Source: Cerioporus squamosus (taxonomy: Eukaryota > Basidiomycota > Agaricomycetes > Polyporales > Polyporaceae). Taken from it: DNA of 64,000 nucleotides. The notes under the pieces are model-generated. The model worked only from the letters and a program-made list of their open reading frames with translations. It did not search any database and had not been told where the DNA came from. Numbering within the stretch: the first letter of the stretch is position 1; each line of letters opens with the position of its first letter. The position numbers and the translations under genes were made by a program. Where the stretch lies: positions 120,703 through 184,702 of the forward strand of contig JABYQS010000071.1 in NCBI GenBank assembly GCA_022592435.1. The letters are read 5' to 3'. Shown piece by piece: positions 46,230-57,679 of this stretch.

Positions 46230-46900
46230 ATGACCTCTCTTCCTCCTCCTTCGTATACTCGTCTCCTGAACAACGCTCTCGTCTTCGGCACCCCAGGACG
46301 CGAGCCCATGGTCGCAAAAGCTCACGCGGTCTTGGCCCACGGATCTACCGATCGTGAGATAGCTCTGCACTTACCTCTTTCCTAGCATGCGAACACGGCT
46401 CATGAAAAATGCTCTTAGGCTGGTTCATGATTGAACTTCCGCATGGGAAAACTACGGACTTTCCATTTCCCACCTTCGAAGTGAACGGAGGCGACCGCAT
46501 GGTGGTCTTCCAGTTACCGCTCGATTTTGAGTTCACTTACTGCGATGTGCGTACCTAGGATATGCTTCCTTCGTGTATATATCTGACCATAAACCTTACC
46601 TAGCTAACTCGCGCTTGTCGCTGGTCTGTCAAGGATTGCGACTTCTCTCTCGTGCTTTCTCAACAAGTCGACTACGCCTACATGCGCGGAGCCGTTGCAG
46701 GGTATGAAGAGGAAGACAGGGCCATTCCTGAAGGCTCTCCTGCCGTTCTTCTCGACCCGAACATCGCGAACGTTCTGTTGGTCGTCAACGAGATAGCGGC
46801 TGCAACGCGCAATTCCGCCAGCGTGACCGTTCGTGGATACGGGAAAGAGGGATCGCGGGGATCTGTCATCACATTCAGCATAAGCCTCATTGGGCGCTAG
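46230..46900 (+). CDS. Hypothetical protein, 172 residues, three exons
   Basis: Exons 46230-46353, 46419-46546 and 46634-46900 (124, 128 and 267 nt) give exactly 173 codons. Introns are 65 and 87 nt, donors GTGAGA and GTGCGT; the second contains a GCTAAC branch point. The product is a compact, mostly beta-type sequence: FMIELPHGKTTDFPFPTFEV, VVFQLPLDFEFTYCDDCDFS, and a C-terminus IAAATRNSASVTVRGYGKEG ending in FSISLIGR. No signal peptide or membrane helix. It is intact, although the downstream neighbours are decayed. No family recognised. Confidence 0.65.
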
Positions 46901-46949
46901 GTAGAAGTCCGTGCAGCGACTCGAATGCATTTGTGAGGCATCGGACATC

Positions 46950-47890
46950 GGTCTATTCATATCCAAGTTCAGCTGTGTACAACGTATAATCCCCCGTTGT
47001 GATGGGGAATTCTTCATTGAAGTGAAGGCGTTTCGGAACGTGTTGCGTTAGTGTGTCGCTGGAGAGTTCGCCCCAAGATACCTGGTCTCCCACAGCGCAC
47101 GCGTTCAGTATAGCGAGTAAACCCGCTGCTATCTTCACGCGGGTCCTGCCTCGCTACCTCGGATGGCGCGTACAGCGCGCTCATACATGCGTCGGGCACG
47201 CGTTGACGACTGACGAGCGTTCCCATCCGCTTCGGGCAGGCGTAGACTCGAAACAACCGACGGTACGGCGGGAGGACATCGAATCCTCCAAGTTGAGAAA
47301 CGGTATCCTTGCACGTGTGCGGTACGCGCGTTCGGGAGCCGATTGATTGCCTTGCTGATAAGGAACTCGGACCGCAAACCTTCGTATGGGGTTTCCACGA
47401 GAACTGAGGTCTGGCGGTATACTAGTGACCTCTTCCGAGCCAGCGGGACAATGTCGAGTGTGAAGTGCTCGGCGACGGCAATCAATCGACCAAGGGTCTC
47501 CTCCTGGCGGCCAATCAGTTATGGCTTTGCCAGCACGATAATGAGTGGGGACGACTCACGAGCTGCGTATGGAGCCTCCCGACATTGAGCACCACATCTC
47601 CTCGTAAATCCACGCTCACGGTCTCGACGCTAGCCCAGGTGGGGCCTCAAAACGCAGGTGCCATAGTAACCTTGGCAAACACGTCGTGATTTGCCACGTA
47701 CAGTTCAATGAGTCTGAGGGTTGTATTGCGCGATTTACTGGGAAGTAGCCCGAACGGTGCCGTACGGACGGTCCCCGGGACAACGACTTGAAGTATACTG
47801 GTGTGCCACGGTTCGTCCAGCTCGACGTAGAACAATGAGCCCAGCAACTCGATAGTCCCGCGGACAACCTTTAGAAAAAGTGGGGGGAAT
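46950..47890 (-). pseudogene. Unidentified degraded coding region
   Basis: Minus-strand fragments with protein-like character: GSLFYVELDEPWHTSILQVV and TLRLIELYVANHDVFAKVTM (47847-47647), then after a stop PTWASVETVSVDLRGDVVLN, and finally AAGLLAILNACAVGDQVSW ending at about 46953. The leucine spacing vaguely resembles F-box/leucine-rich proteins. Frames do not connect by normal introns. It is downstream of, and not obviously part of, the dynamin relic. Confidence 0.3.
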
Positions 47891-48009
47891 GGAGATCATC
47901 ATCGTCGGCGTCAGCCTCATAACGGGAGGTAGGTAGTACGGAAAGTCAATCATTTGGCGTTGGGGAATGTGTTTGCCAGTCGGTTCGTGGCGCGGGTGAA
48001 ACACAGCTC

Positions 48010-49215
48010 AGTGAGCACTCACGAGTCGCTGACGACTTTTGTGATAGGCACGCTGATACTCTTGACGAGGGAGCGTTCCGAAGCGACCTTGCGAGATGGA
48101 CGTGAACCATGGAGACGTCGTCCTGAAGAAGTCGGCTTCAGCTGCTCGTGCCTCAGACGTGCAGACACAGGAGAGTCGTTTGTCGTCGTTGTGTTGGCGC
48201 ATATAGAAGTACCCGTGCTTGAGGCGATGGCGACGGACTTCCGTGACGTCGAGCCACATCTCTCGGCTCTTGGTCGAACTAGGAGGGGGCGCGTCTGGCT
48301 TAGTCCACACACCTGCCCGATGTTGCAATGTGTTCAAGTGCTTGGTGTGTGAGCGAGAGTTATAATACTTACCGATAGTACGCAGACATCTGGATCAGCC
48401 TGCTTCGCGATACGAGCAGCCTTCTGGTTCTCAATGTCATCTAGGAGTCTAAATCGTTCAGAGCCGTGATAGGTACGCGCACAAATTGAAGGCTACTCAC
48501 CGCTCATCGGCAGCGTGACGAGGAGAAGACAGTTGCCTCCGACGTAGGACTTGACGAGATCTTCGACGAGCTGAACTATTTATGGCTCCGCGTTTTGTAC
48601 AATCCCTGAGGTTCATGTCAGAATCGGACGTGGAACAAATAATCTTAGAAGTAGGCATACCTGGGAGATCAACGATAGAGAGATGATCTCAACGAGGCCA
48701 GGACCGGCCAGATCGGCACAAATCACGTTCCCGTGAGAATACGAGAGGTTTCGCCTCAGGGACCTTTGTATCGCCTGCCTTCCAGGCCTGCATGTCGACC
48801 TCGAGGAAGTGCGAGAGCGGGACTGTGGGGTTCATAATCGCTGCTTATGCGTGCCGGAGCATGGGCCCGACGTCCTCCTTATCCGTAAAGCCCACCCCGA
48901 GGAAAACTTCGCTGACTGCGTCGACTCGCTCGCCATTGGTATCAAACTCCCAGCGGATGGAGATCAGGCAAGACCATGAGTCAGGGGGGTTGGCCAACGG
49001 CACTCCATTGGGCACCGCGTACACGCGTTCCCGCATCGCGAGGGACACTTATCTGTTTACGATGGGCATATAGAGTGAGCAAAGTGCCACCCGGGTCGAA
49101 AGAGCGAATAGGGAACTTACCCCAGAGACGGCTTCAACTAGCTGGACTTCTTAGCGCGCTGATTGCCAATGACGACGATGCACCGCAAGTCTAGGGAGAC
49201 TTGAGCACTGAATGT
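48010..49215 (-). pseudogene. Dynamin-like GTPase relic
   Basis: The exon order of a fungal dynamin-like GTPase is preserved on the minus strand. The P-loop region reads LRCIVVIGNQRAKKSS (normally G-x-x-x-x-G-K-S), followed by a one-base loss. Then come ISVPRDAGT with a two-base insertion before CTRCPMEC, DSWSCLISIRWEFDTNGERV, SIVDLPG, the LVEDLVKSYVGGNCLLLVTL segment, DDIENQKAARIAKQADPD and a stalk part (WTKPDAPPPSSTKSREMWLD). Splice sites between these pieces remain. Lesions include the mutated P-loop Lys/Gly pair, two indels and TAA at 48847-48845 where the family suggests Gln. The N-terminus and GTPase-effector end are missing. Live homologues hydrolyse GTP to remodel membranes; this copy cannot. 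Confidence 0.78.
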
Positions 49216-49226
49216 CATAGACAGGG

Positions 49227-49227
<1 letters not shown>

Positions 49228-49275
<48 letters not shown>

Positions 49276-49282
49276 TGTGTGT
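49228..49282. repeat. (TG)n microsatellite
   Basis: About 27 TG dinucleotides with one TA interruption. It lies between the truncated BTB exon and the dynamin relic. Confidence 0.95.
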
Positions 49283-49325
49283 ACGTGTGAGGTCAATCCG
49301 CAATTACAATGGCTCGGAAACGTAC

Positions 49326-49780
49326 CCAGAAATCTCGAGGTAATTCAGAAGTTTCTCGAAGTCTTGTAGCATTATGTCCTGGACATCGAAGACTGTCGCT
49401 TCTCCGTCCTCGAACATGTGTTTGGAGTATTCGCAGTGCCGCTCAAGGCGCGAGTGGAAGAGCTTGAAGTACATGCCCTCGACCTTGACGATCACTTTGC
49501 CGTTGGAGTACCAGAGCTCCGCTGAGCGAGCATCCTCAGGAGAGAAGATTCGTTCAGCGGCAGCCGGAGCGGACGGCGTATTCGTAGATGGGGCGGGACC
49601 AGAGCACACAGGAGCCGAAGTCTCCGCGCTTCCATCTAAGGTCGCTAGATGCGCCGAGGATCCACGGCGCTCGGGCGAAGTCGGTACGTATATGGACAAA
49701 GCAAGCGCAGACGAGGCAGAAGCAGAGTCCAGAGGTGCTGAAGTCGGCATGCTTTCACCGGGGGTCGATGTATGCGCCAT
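49326..49780 (-). pseudogene. BTB/POZ-domain protein, first exon only
   Basis: From ATG 49780 the frame encodes a Ser/Ala/Pro-rich N-terminus of about 75 residues. A BTB start typical of polypore proteins follows: RSAELWYSNGKVIVKVEGMY, FKLFHSRLERHCEYSKHMFE, then VQDIMLQDFEKLLNYLEISG. A donor GTACGT follows at 49325. No following exon is recognisable: a (TG)n tract and the dynamin relic come next. The exon is open and undamaged, so loss of the 3' part by recombination at about 49.2-49.3 kb is the simplest reading. BTB domains mediate dimerisation and often cullin-3 binding. Confidence 0.7.
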
Positions 49781-50219
49781 GGAACCACCCTGGAGAGACG
49801 AAGGATCGATGTGCTTCGATGGAGACGTAGGCTATACGGTTTCAGGAACGCTTGTAGCAGGCGTAGACGCATTCGACAGGGTGGAAGGAGGCGCAGCCCG
49901 ACAGAAGGTGTCGACGGGGGAGCCGGACGAGCGGACGGACACTGCGAAGGAACAATGAGCGCCTTGGCAGAACGAGATGGATACGTATGCTACTGCGGCG
50001 TTCCTTAACTATGTGAGGAGAAGCTTCACTTCAAGGTGGCCGCCTGACGGGGCTCGGTGAACTTCGTCCGCTCAGGGGCTGGGTGCGCAGGCTTAGGAAG
50101 ATCCTCCGCTGCAGCCTATACCGTGAGCATGTATACAGTAAAGAGCACAAATGAGGTGGTACCGTACCCGTTTTTGGCCACTGGCAAATGTACCGATCTT
50201 CCTGCTCACGCTCCCATTC
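49781..50219. other. Intergenic, no supported gene
   Basis: Sequence between the BTB start and the 3' end of the AA9 relic. Minus-strand frames show no domain. Confidence 0.4.
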
Positions 50220-51075
50220 TCATGAGGCGGAGGCAGCCTGCGCAGCACACAAGACGTCAGTGTCAAGTCATCGAATCTCGAGGTCATGAATACTCACGGG
50301 ACCAGGCTGGGTGTAGTTCTTCGGGACGGGGTACTGCACGACGTTCACTGCGACAAGCACAGAGAAGACATTCGATTGGGCTCACGTCGAGGTTGATGAG
50401 AATGTCGGGCTCCTGTGCATAGCAAGATCAAGATCATAGTTCAGCACGTGCCACGCGAAAGAGGACGGGATCAGACGTACGTAGCCAGTGTGCGATCCCG
50501 GAATGGCGACGAGCGGGCCTGGAGAGCCGCTGCCTCCGTTGGTGACGTCGATCTGACTGCAGGACATCTGGAAGGAAGGGTCCGTCATAAGCACGGCCCT
50601 CCTTGTGCCCACTCGACTGAATCGCTCACAAATACCGGGGCACCACCGCACGACGAAGCGACGGGCAGCGCGATCGCCTCCATACGGACGAGGTACTGGC
50701 CCGTAGGGAGATTGTTCGGAAGAGTGAACGTCACGCCCGGAACGCCCTCATGACCAGCAGCGAAGCTGATGCTGCTGCCGCCATCGGTGACCGCGGAGAT
50801 CTCATACACCTTGAACTACACGTTGCCGTTGCCCGCAAAGTCAGAGACGTCGCCCGGGGCCTTCGCCATGTACACGTCGCCACCGCGGTAGTAGGTTGTG
50901 CCGTCGGACATGATGCAGAGCTGCCCGCCCGCCTCGTCTGCGAGTCGTAGCACCGGAAGTCGGCCGAGGTCACATCGGTGACGGGAGCCCATGTGTTGAA
51001 GTTGTTCGTCTTCTGGATGTTCGCCCGCGCGGGCGTCGTCGTGCCCCCAACGACGAGAGACGGCAAGGTGTCTGC
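50220..51075 (-). pseudogene. AA9 lytic polysaccharide monooxygenase relic
   Basis: Family landmarks occur in order on the minus strand: LPSLVVGGTTTPA, NNFNTWAPVTDVTSADFRCY, MSDGTTYYRGGDVYMAKAP, FKVYEISAVTDGGSSISF, VTFTLPNNLPTGQYLVRME, then after a GTGAGC...CCAG intron MSCSQIDVTNGGSGSPGPLV, then EPDILINLDYPVPKNYTQPGP and a final short exon ending AASAS. Active AA9 enzymes oxidise cellulose with a copper held by His1 and a second His. Here the signal-peptide exon is not found, the frame shifts near 50925, and a TAG at 50818-50816 replaces the expected Trp. Positions aligned to the second Cu-His, the outer-sphere His and Gln, and the axial Tyr are Tyr, Pro, Pro and Phe. Confidence 0.85.
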
Positions 51076-51506
51076 GGGCAGCCCGTCCTACTGTATGTCA
51101 GTACTTACATGTCAGCATGGTTCGCCGACGTTGCAGAGGAAGAGGCAAGATTGTCCCAGGAGGCGCCAGCGCCAAAGAATGGCCGACTGCGGCGGTACCG
51201 CGGCCGGTGCCTCTTTCTCCAATCGGTGTCTCGGTCGCGCATCTTCGACATCCGATCTGCGTCTATCCCTCAGCGTGATTTGGCCAGCGAAGAAACTCGA
51301 TAGATTCCGATGAGGTCCGAACAGACGTCGGAACCGCGCGAGTCGGTCTACGTCGCTACCGCTCTCTCGCGCGACCCACGAAGGGGCCGAGCTCAAGCCG
51401 GCGGAGGCGAGTGTACATACATGAGACGTAGCCAACTATGATAACACAATAATAGGGATAGCGGATGGGAGGGGTGAAAATGCAGAAGAAGTGCTCGAAG
51501 TCGGAA

Positions 51507-51593
51507 CTTGCGAGCACGGGAGTGAGAAAGGTGGTGTGAAGAACTAGAGACAGACTAAGCTACCTTGCGAGCACGGGAGTGAGAAAGGTGGTG
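51507..51593. repeat. Direct repeat, 30 bp twice
   Basis: CTTGCGAGCACGGGAGTGAG continuing AAAGGTGGTG occurs at about 51507 and again at about 51563. It lies upstream of the AA9 relic. Confidence 0.85.
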
Positions 51594-51616
51594 AGATGGG
51601 GTACAGATCAACGGGG

Positions 51617-51625
51617 CTTTATATA
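51617..51625 (-). promoter_or_regulatory. TATA box, probably of the AA9 relic
   Basis: TATATAAAG on the minus strand is followed by a CT-rich stretch holding both 30-bp repeats. Position and sequence fit a strong fungal core promoter. The link to the AA9 gene is inference, because its first exon is not identified. Confidence 0.4.
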
Positions 51626-52202
51626 CTATGAAGAACGCGATGCTTTGGCACCCCCGCTTGTACGCTCGTAAAACGAGGGGCCAAAGCCAATGCCCAAGTT
51701 CCGTAGCCACCAGCTTTAAGCAATGCGCTCGGGCAAAGCCTGAAAGCCGGTGGCAAGGACAAAGACGCGCCAAGCGCGTGCGGGGATCGGAGCGGAGCAA
51801 ATCACGCTTTCCATAGACCCTGGACAATGCGTTGTCCAAGCGAGCTCCCTGGCCGACCTGTTGTTCCTCTTCCTCTCGCTCGAGCTCTCTGTCATAACAT
51901 TCGGAAGCACCGTGTCCGCCCTCTGCTTCTCTCGTGCGCTGCAAGAGCGCGAAGAATGACGCAGCTGGCCCTCACAGACGTCGATCCCGCCCGAACTCCG
52001 AGGAGCAGCAATGTGTAGCCACTTCGACATTGCAAGGGTGGCCTGGGCGGACGATACAAAGGATTTGGCAGCACGGGGCTACGCAGGTCACCAAGATTCC
52101 GGGGTAAAGGCCGCGCGAACTGCTGGTGAGTTATATAGAGTCGCTGTATGTCGCGTCTCACACAGCGCCCAGCTCCCATCACTCACACCACAGACGTACT
52201 GA
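51626..52202. other. No supported gene
   Basis: Between the TATA element and the SDR relic; open frames lack domains. Confidence 0.4.
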
Positions 52203-52940
52203 TTGACGTCTTCGACAGTCACTGACGCATCCTCTGGCTTCGGCCACATCCTCACTGAGGTCGCGCTCGAGCACGGCGACATCGTCGTCGCAACCGCTCG
52301 CCGCCCCACCATGCTTGCCGCACTCACCTCCAAGTATCCTTCCGACTGCCTGCTCACGCTCATGCGCGACGTGACTCAGCCCAAGGACGTGCTCACCTCA
52401 TTCTGCGCGACAAGTGCGGCCGCATCGACGTCGTGTTAAACAACACTGGGTGGTGAACACTTCGCGAGGTCGAGGCAATCTCCGACGCGGATGCGCGCGC
52501 ACTCTTCGAGACGAACTGCTGGGGCACGAACTACGTCACGAAGGAGGCCGTGCGTTTCCTGAGGTCAACCGACCTGGAGTGGGCGATAATATTTCTCAGA
52601 TGTCGTCCATCGAAGGTGTGCACGGTCTCCCTGAGATGGCCCACTATTCTGCGACCAAATTCAGTATGTCTCGCGTGCTGCCATGACCTCTGTGGTGGAG
52701 GAAAGCTGGTACTGACGGCGTGGATGTAATTGCAGCTGTAGAGGGCTTGAGCAAGGCCCTCACGGCTGAGCTTGACCCTGCGTGGAACATCAAGGTCAGT
52801 CTGCGTCAACGCGTGCACGTGTTCCCTTCACTAACCTCGCGCTTCCTCTGAGATCACCATCATCGAGCCTGGAATGTTCGAGAGAGGCAGTCACAGCAAG
52901 ACAGCCTGGTCGCCCGCACATCCCGCGTACACAAACACAG
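52203..52940 (+). pseudogene. Short-chain dehydrogenase/reductase relic
   Basis: Rossmann-fold landmarks run in order: VTDASSGFG (the family has T-G-x-x-x-G-x-G), VVATARRP, a shifted DKCGRIDVVLNN, then a TGA at 52453, EVEAISDADARALFETNCWG, the catalytic YSATKF, and after an intron (52664-52735) VEGLSKALTAELDPAWNIK; a second intron (52795-52852) leads to ITIIEPGMFERG. Both introns have good sites. The first Gly of the nucleotide motif is Asp, and there are several frame changes plus the stop. The source gene would use NAD(P)H; no substrate can be inferred. It sits directly upstream of an old yellow enzyme relic, a pairing that may reflect a former gene neighbourhood. Confidence 0.75.
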
Positions 52941-53154
52941 CGCTCCACAATGTAGCCCTGCGTAACCATTGGGGCAGCTTCGCTGTCCTGTCGTCTCCTG
53001 TACCCCGACAGAACGAAGCATGACGGCGAGACGAGGTTCAAGAGGTTGCCTCGGCCACGACTTTTGCTATCCCGCCCTCTGCCACTCTCTCGTGCCCTGC
53101 GAGAGCACAAAGAAGTGCAGCGTGACGAGCTGCTGACAGAGCTCGTCGTGCTGT

Positions 53155-54068
<914 letters not shown>

Positions 54069-54089
54069 TCCTCAAGTCGCCGCTGTTAA

Positions 54090-56957
54090 GGACCGGAGTA
54101 TATGGACTGACATACAAATCAAAGTCCGTGTCCATGTGGAAGGGAGCGCGGCCGGTGGCAGAGTGGACGCGAGCGTTGTGACTGAACTCGGCATAAGGTA
54201 ACCATTTCACCCAGTCATCTTGTCTGTAGTTGCAGAAGGTGCGGAGGTACTGCTCGACCTCTTGATTGACGTGTTCCGTTTCTCCGTCGGTCTGTGGGTG
54301 GTAGGCGGTGCTGAGCGACGACTGAACTCCAAGCTTTTCAAGGACTCCCCTTGTGACCTTGCTCGCAAAATGCGGTCCACGATCTGAGATGAGTTGATCC
54401 CACATGTACAGTCCGACTCTGCGATAGACGTTGTCGAACAGTAGGTTGACGGTGCCGTCTGCATCGACAGTCTTGTGGCATGGGGAGAGGAAGATCGCCT
54501 TGGTGCTGCAGTCGACGGTCACGTTCAGTGCGTCGTAGCCCTCCGGTCCTGAGGGTGGCAGGTCCGTGACGTAGTCCATGGTGAGGACTCCAAATGGCCG
54601 TGTTGGAATGGCGTTTGGTATGAGCGGGATGTGGCGGGGGTTATTCTGGTTCTTGGTGGCCTGGCAAACGGCGCAGCCTCGGACATAGTTGCGAACGAAG
54701 ACTGACATACCTGGCCACCAGAACTCCCTGCTGACAAGCTCGTAGGTCTTGTAACGTCCCGGATGACCCACGACTGGGCTGTCGTCGTAGTGCTTCACGA
54801 TGTCCCTGCGCAGGTTCTTGTCGGCAGGCACGTAGATCTTGCCTCGGAAGAGGATGAGCCCTTCTTCGTAGTTCCACTCCTGGAGTCCCTTCGCTAGTGA
54901 GCGCGGACCACTCTTCATGATGGTGTCGAGGGCTTGTGCAACATCAAGATCACGTGTCGGGCATTCACGAATGCGGCGTCATAGTTTGGTGTCCCCAATG
55001 GGGTTGACAGCACCGGGTCTTGTAGAGCAGATGCGGAAAAACTTGGGATTGAGGAGGACGTGGTCTGCATTGTCATCCTCTACCCCCTCTCAATGGTCAG
55101 GTTGCCTCGACATGGTGTCGCTGCAGTTGGAGATGCCTGGCTTGTGCACGAGAACGAAGTCAAATCTGGAGAGGAATAAGGACCAACGTGCCTGGCGGCG
55201 GTTGAGCTTCTGCGTGGTCTTGAAGTACTCCAGGTTCTTGTGGTCAGTCCAGATTTCGATGGTGTGAGGCAAGCCTTCGAGATAGTGCCGCCATGCCTCG
55301 AGAGCATGCACAATCGCGAGGAGCTCTTTGTCATAGATATCGTAATTGTGTTCCGGTTCTGAGAGAGACTTGGAGAGATATGCGATGGGGTGCCACAGGT
55401 TGTCAGTGCCTCTCTGTGACAGGACGCCGCCAGTGGCAAAGTCAGATGCATCGACCTCTACAAGATAGGGCTTGTCAGGGTCGGGGAGGAGAACAGGAGA
55501 GCTAGTAAACACAGCTTTGAGCCGCATGAATGCGGTGTTGCACTCTTCTGTCCACAGCCATGGTATGTCCTTCTTCGTGAGGTCGAAGAGGGGTCGCGCA
55601 GTCTTCGAGTAGTCCTTGATGAACCAGCAGTAGAAGTTGCTAAAGCCCAAGAATACCTGTACGTCCCTGACTCGCTGCAGCGTGGGCCACTCGGCCACTC
55701 CGGCAACCTTGACGGGATCCATCTCGAGCTTGTCATGAGAGATGATGAGCCCGAGATACTCGATGGAGTCGTGTTCAAACTGGCACTTCTTGGGTTTCAG
55801 AAACAGGTCATGGTCTTGAAGTCGTTGCAGGACTTGGCGAACAACTGCACGATGCTCATTGAGGGTGTCAGTGAAGACAAGGATGTCGTCCATGTACACC
55901 ACAATCTTGTTGGTGTCGACGAGGTCCTTGAATATTTCATTCATCATTGCTTGGAATGTGGCAGGCGAGTTCATGAGACCAAAAAACATCACCGTTGGCT
56001 GGAAGAGGCCCTGGTTTGTCTTGAAAGCTGCCTTCCATTCGTCACCCTGCTTGATGCGGATGTTATTGTAGCCCCATCGAACGTCCATCTTCGAGAACAC
56101 CCGAGCACCCTTCAACTTGTCAATGGGTTCGGACACTGGCAGCGGTAGCAGGTACTCGTTCTTGACTGTTCCCGAGTTGAGATATTGGTAGTCCTGTACA
56201 GGGCGTAGTCGACCATCCTTCTTCTTTGTCAAGAAGAAGGGACTTGCCATAGGTGATTTGGAGGGGCATATGTAGCCCTTTGCAAGGTGTTCGTCCAGGA
56301 ACTGGGATGACCGGACAATTGTCTTCGTCCTCGGTGAACAGCGGTCGGGCCGGCGATGAGTGGTGTTGGTGACTTGACGTCCCGCGACCTGCTGTGTGGG
56401 GAGGGCCCTGTACGGGCCAACAGGTTCCTTGAAGGTAACGGTGTAGTCGCGGTGTCGTGTTCTGGGATCCTTGGTCGCAATACGAGGTGTACGTGCTCGG
56501 TCTGGCTTGGTGGATAGTTGCTGAACTGGTGGACAAACAAGTGTGCACGAGTCAGGGCAGCGCGTGAGGTCAACCCTGGTGGTTGTCCAGTCGATCTTGG
56601 GGTTGTGCTCGTCAACCCAGTTGGTGCCTAGGATCAAGTCGTGGTCTCCAATGTTGGCGATGTAGAACTCGGCTTGTTCCTCATGGTAGGAGCGGCCATT
56701 CTGCGAGTAGATCCGACAGTCTGGATAGTCGTGTGACATACCCAGCCCATGATGTTCTTCGTGCCATCGACATTGCAGATGGGGAACAGCTGCTGCAGGG
56801 GTCTGAGTGTGAAGTGATGAGCCTTGGCGAAGTGAGAGTGCATGATGATTCCTTCTGCACCACTGTCCAGCAGCGCGCGTGCACCAATTTGGCGTCTGGT
56901 GATGCGTCCAATGATGTTGACGTCGAGGGTCAGTGACTTCAGTTGACCTCAATAATT
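54090..56957 (-). pseudogene. pol: Ty3-type pol: protease, RT, RNase H, integrase
   Basis: The protease has ARALLDSGAEGIIM, with the D-S-G active site. A one-base shift near 56740 leads into the long frame: RT with GLMNSPATFQAMMNEIF and the YMDD box (VVYMDDILVF), and RNase H with VEVDASDFATGGVLSQR and the WTDHKNLEYF region ending NCSDTMSRQPDH. In-frame TGA codons at 55092-55090 and 54981-54979 precede the integrase frame (54918 downward), which retains the HHCC finger (GHPGRYKTYE...GCAVCQATK), D of TMDYVTD, D of ISDRGPHF and E of TEHVNQEVEQYL. The integrase C-terminus is cut off near 54090. Stops are compatible with CGA-to-TGA changes. Confidence 0.88.
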
Positions 56958-57424
56958 TGACGTGCTTAGTTATGGTGGAAGCTGAATCATTTGGGCCCTT
57001 AGTTAAGGGAGGTGCCTAATCGCCCAAATATTTGGGCACTCTCGTAAGGTCGCAGGCAACAAATATTGGCCAAATATTTTGTACGCAGGAAATAAGCCTG
57101 AAAGGCGACCCAAAAATACTCCCAAGAGGATTGAACCTGGGCCTAAAGAGGGCATACAAGACACCATCCAACTAGGCCACCAGGGCTTTCTTTGCCAGTG
57201 CCAGTAACAATGTATATCCCGTCTGGCGTCCTGCGTACAGTCATCTATGGCCCAACCGGGTTCAGCTGTAGATGACTGTACTTATTACTGAGGGTAAGTA
57301 AGTGTTCGATACATGGAAGGAGTAAGTAACTGTTATCACATTGACATCAAGACGTCTAGTTGGGCTGGAATTACAACATCTAAGGGCCCAAATGATTCAG
57401 CTTCCACCATAACTAAGCACATCA
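56958..57424. mobile_element. 467-bp MITE with about 45-bp inverted ends, inside the Ty3 element
   Basis: TGACGTGCTTAGTTATGGTG with a further about 25 bp is matched inverted at the right end (one C/T difference). A 7-bp direct duplication AATAATT flanks it (56951-56957 and 57425-57431). Removing the element plus one duplication (474 bp) keeps the retrotransposon frame. No coding capacity. Target length suggests a hAT- or Mutator-like source; this is inference. Confidence 0.88.
57112..57187 (-). other. tRNA-like pol III unit inside the MITE
   Basis: On the minus strand: GCCCTGGTGGCC start, A box TGGCCTAGTTGG (57179-57168), B box GGTTCAATCC (57137-57128), then TTTTT (57116-57112). The T and acceptor stems do not pair as in a functional tRNA, so it is tRNA-derived rather than a tRNA gene. 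Confidence 0.45.
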
Positions 57425-57679
57425 AATAATTCAGGGTAGCTGATACTAATGCGAGGGTAATCAACGGGGTCTGATGATTGCGAGTGAGGGCGGATATGGC
57501 AATGGAAGTGGGATAGATTGGTTTGCAGCTCGACAGAACATTATACTTGTTATGGAACACAACTCCAGTGCGTGGCTTCATCCCAACTGACGGCGTGACA
57601 GCGGGACAGTCTAAAAATCCAACATCGAGACCAAATCCTTCAACAGCGCACTAGCCTCCTCTCTCCGACTGGCATCAAG

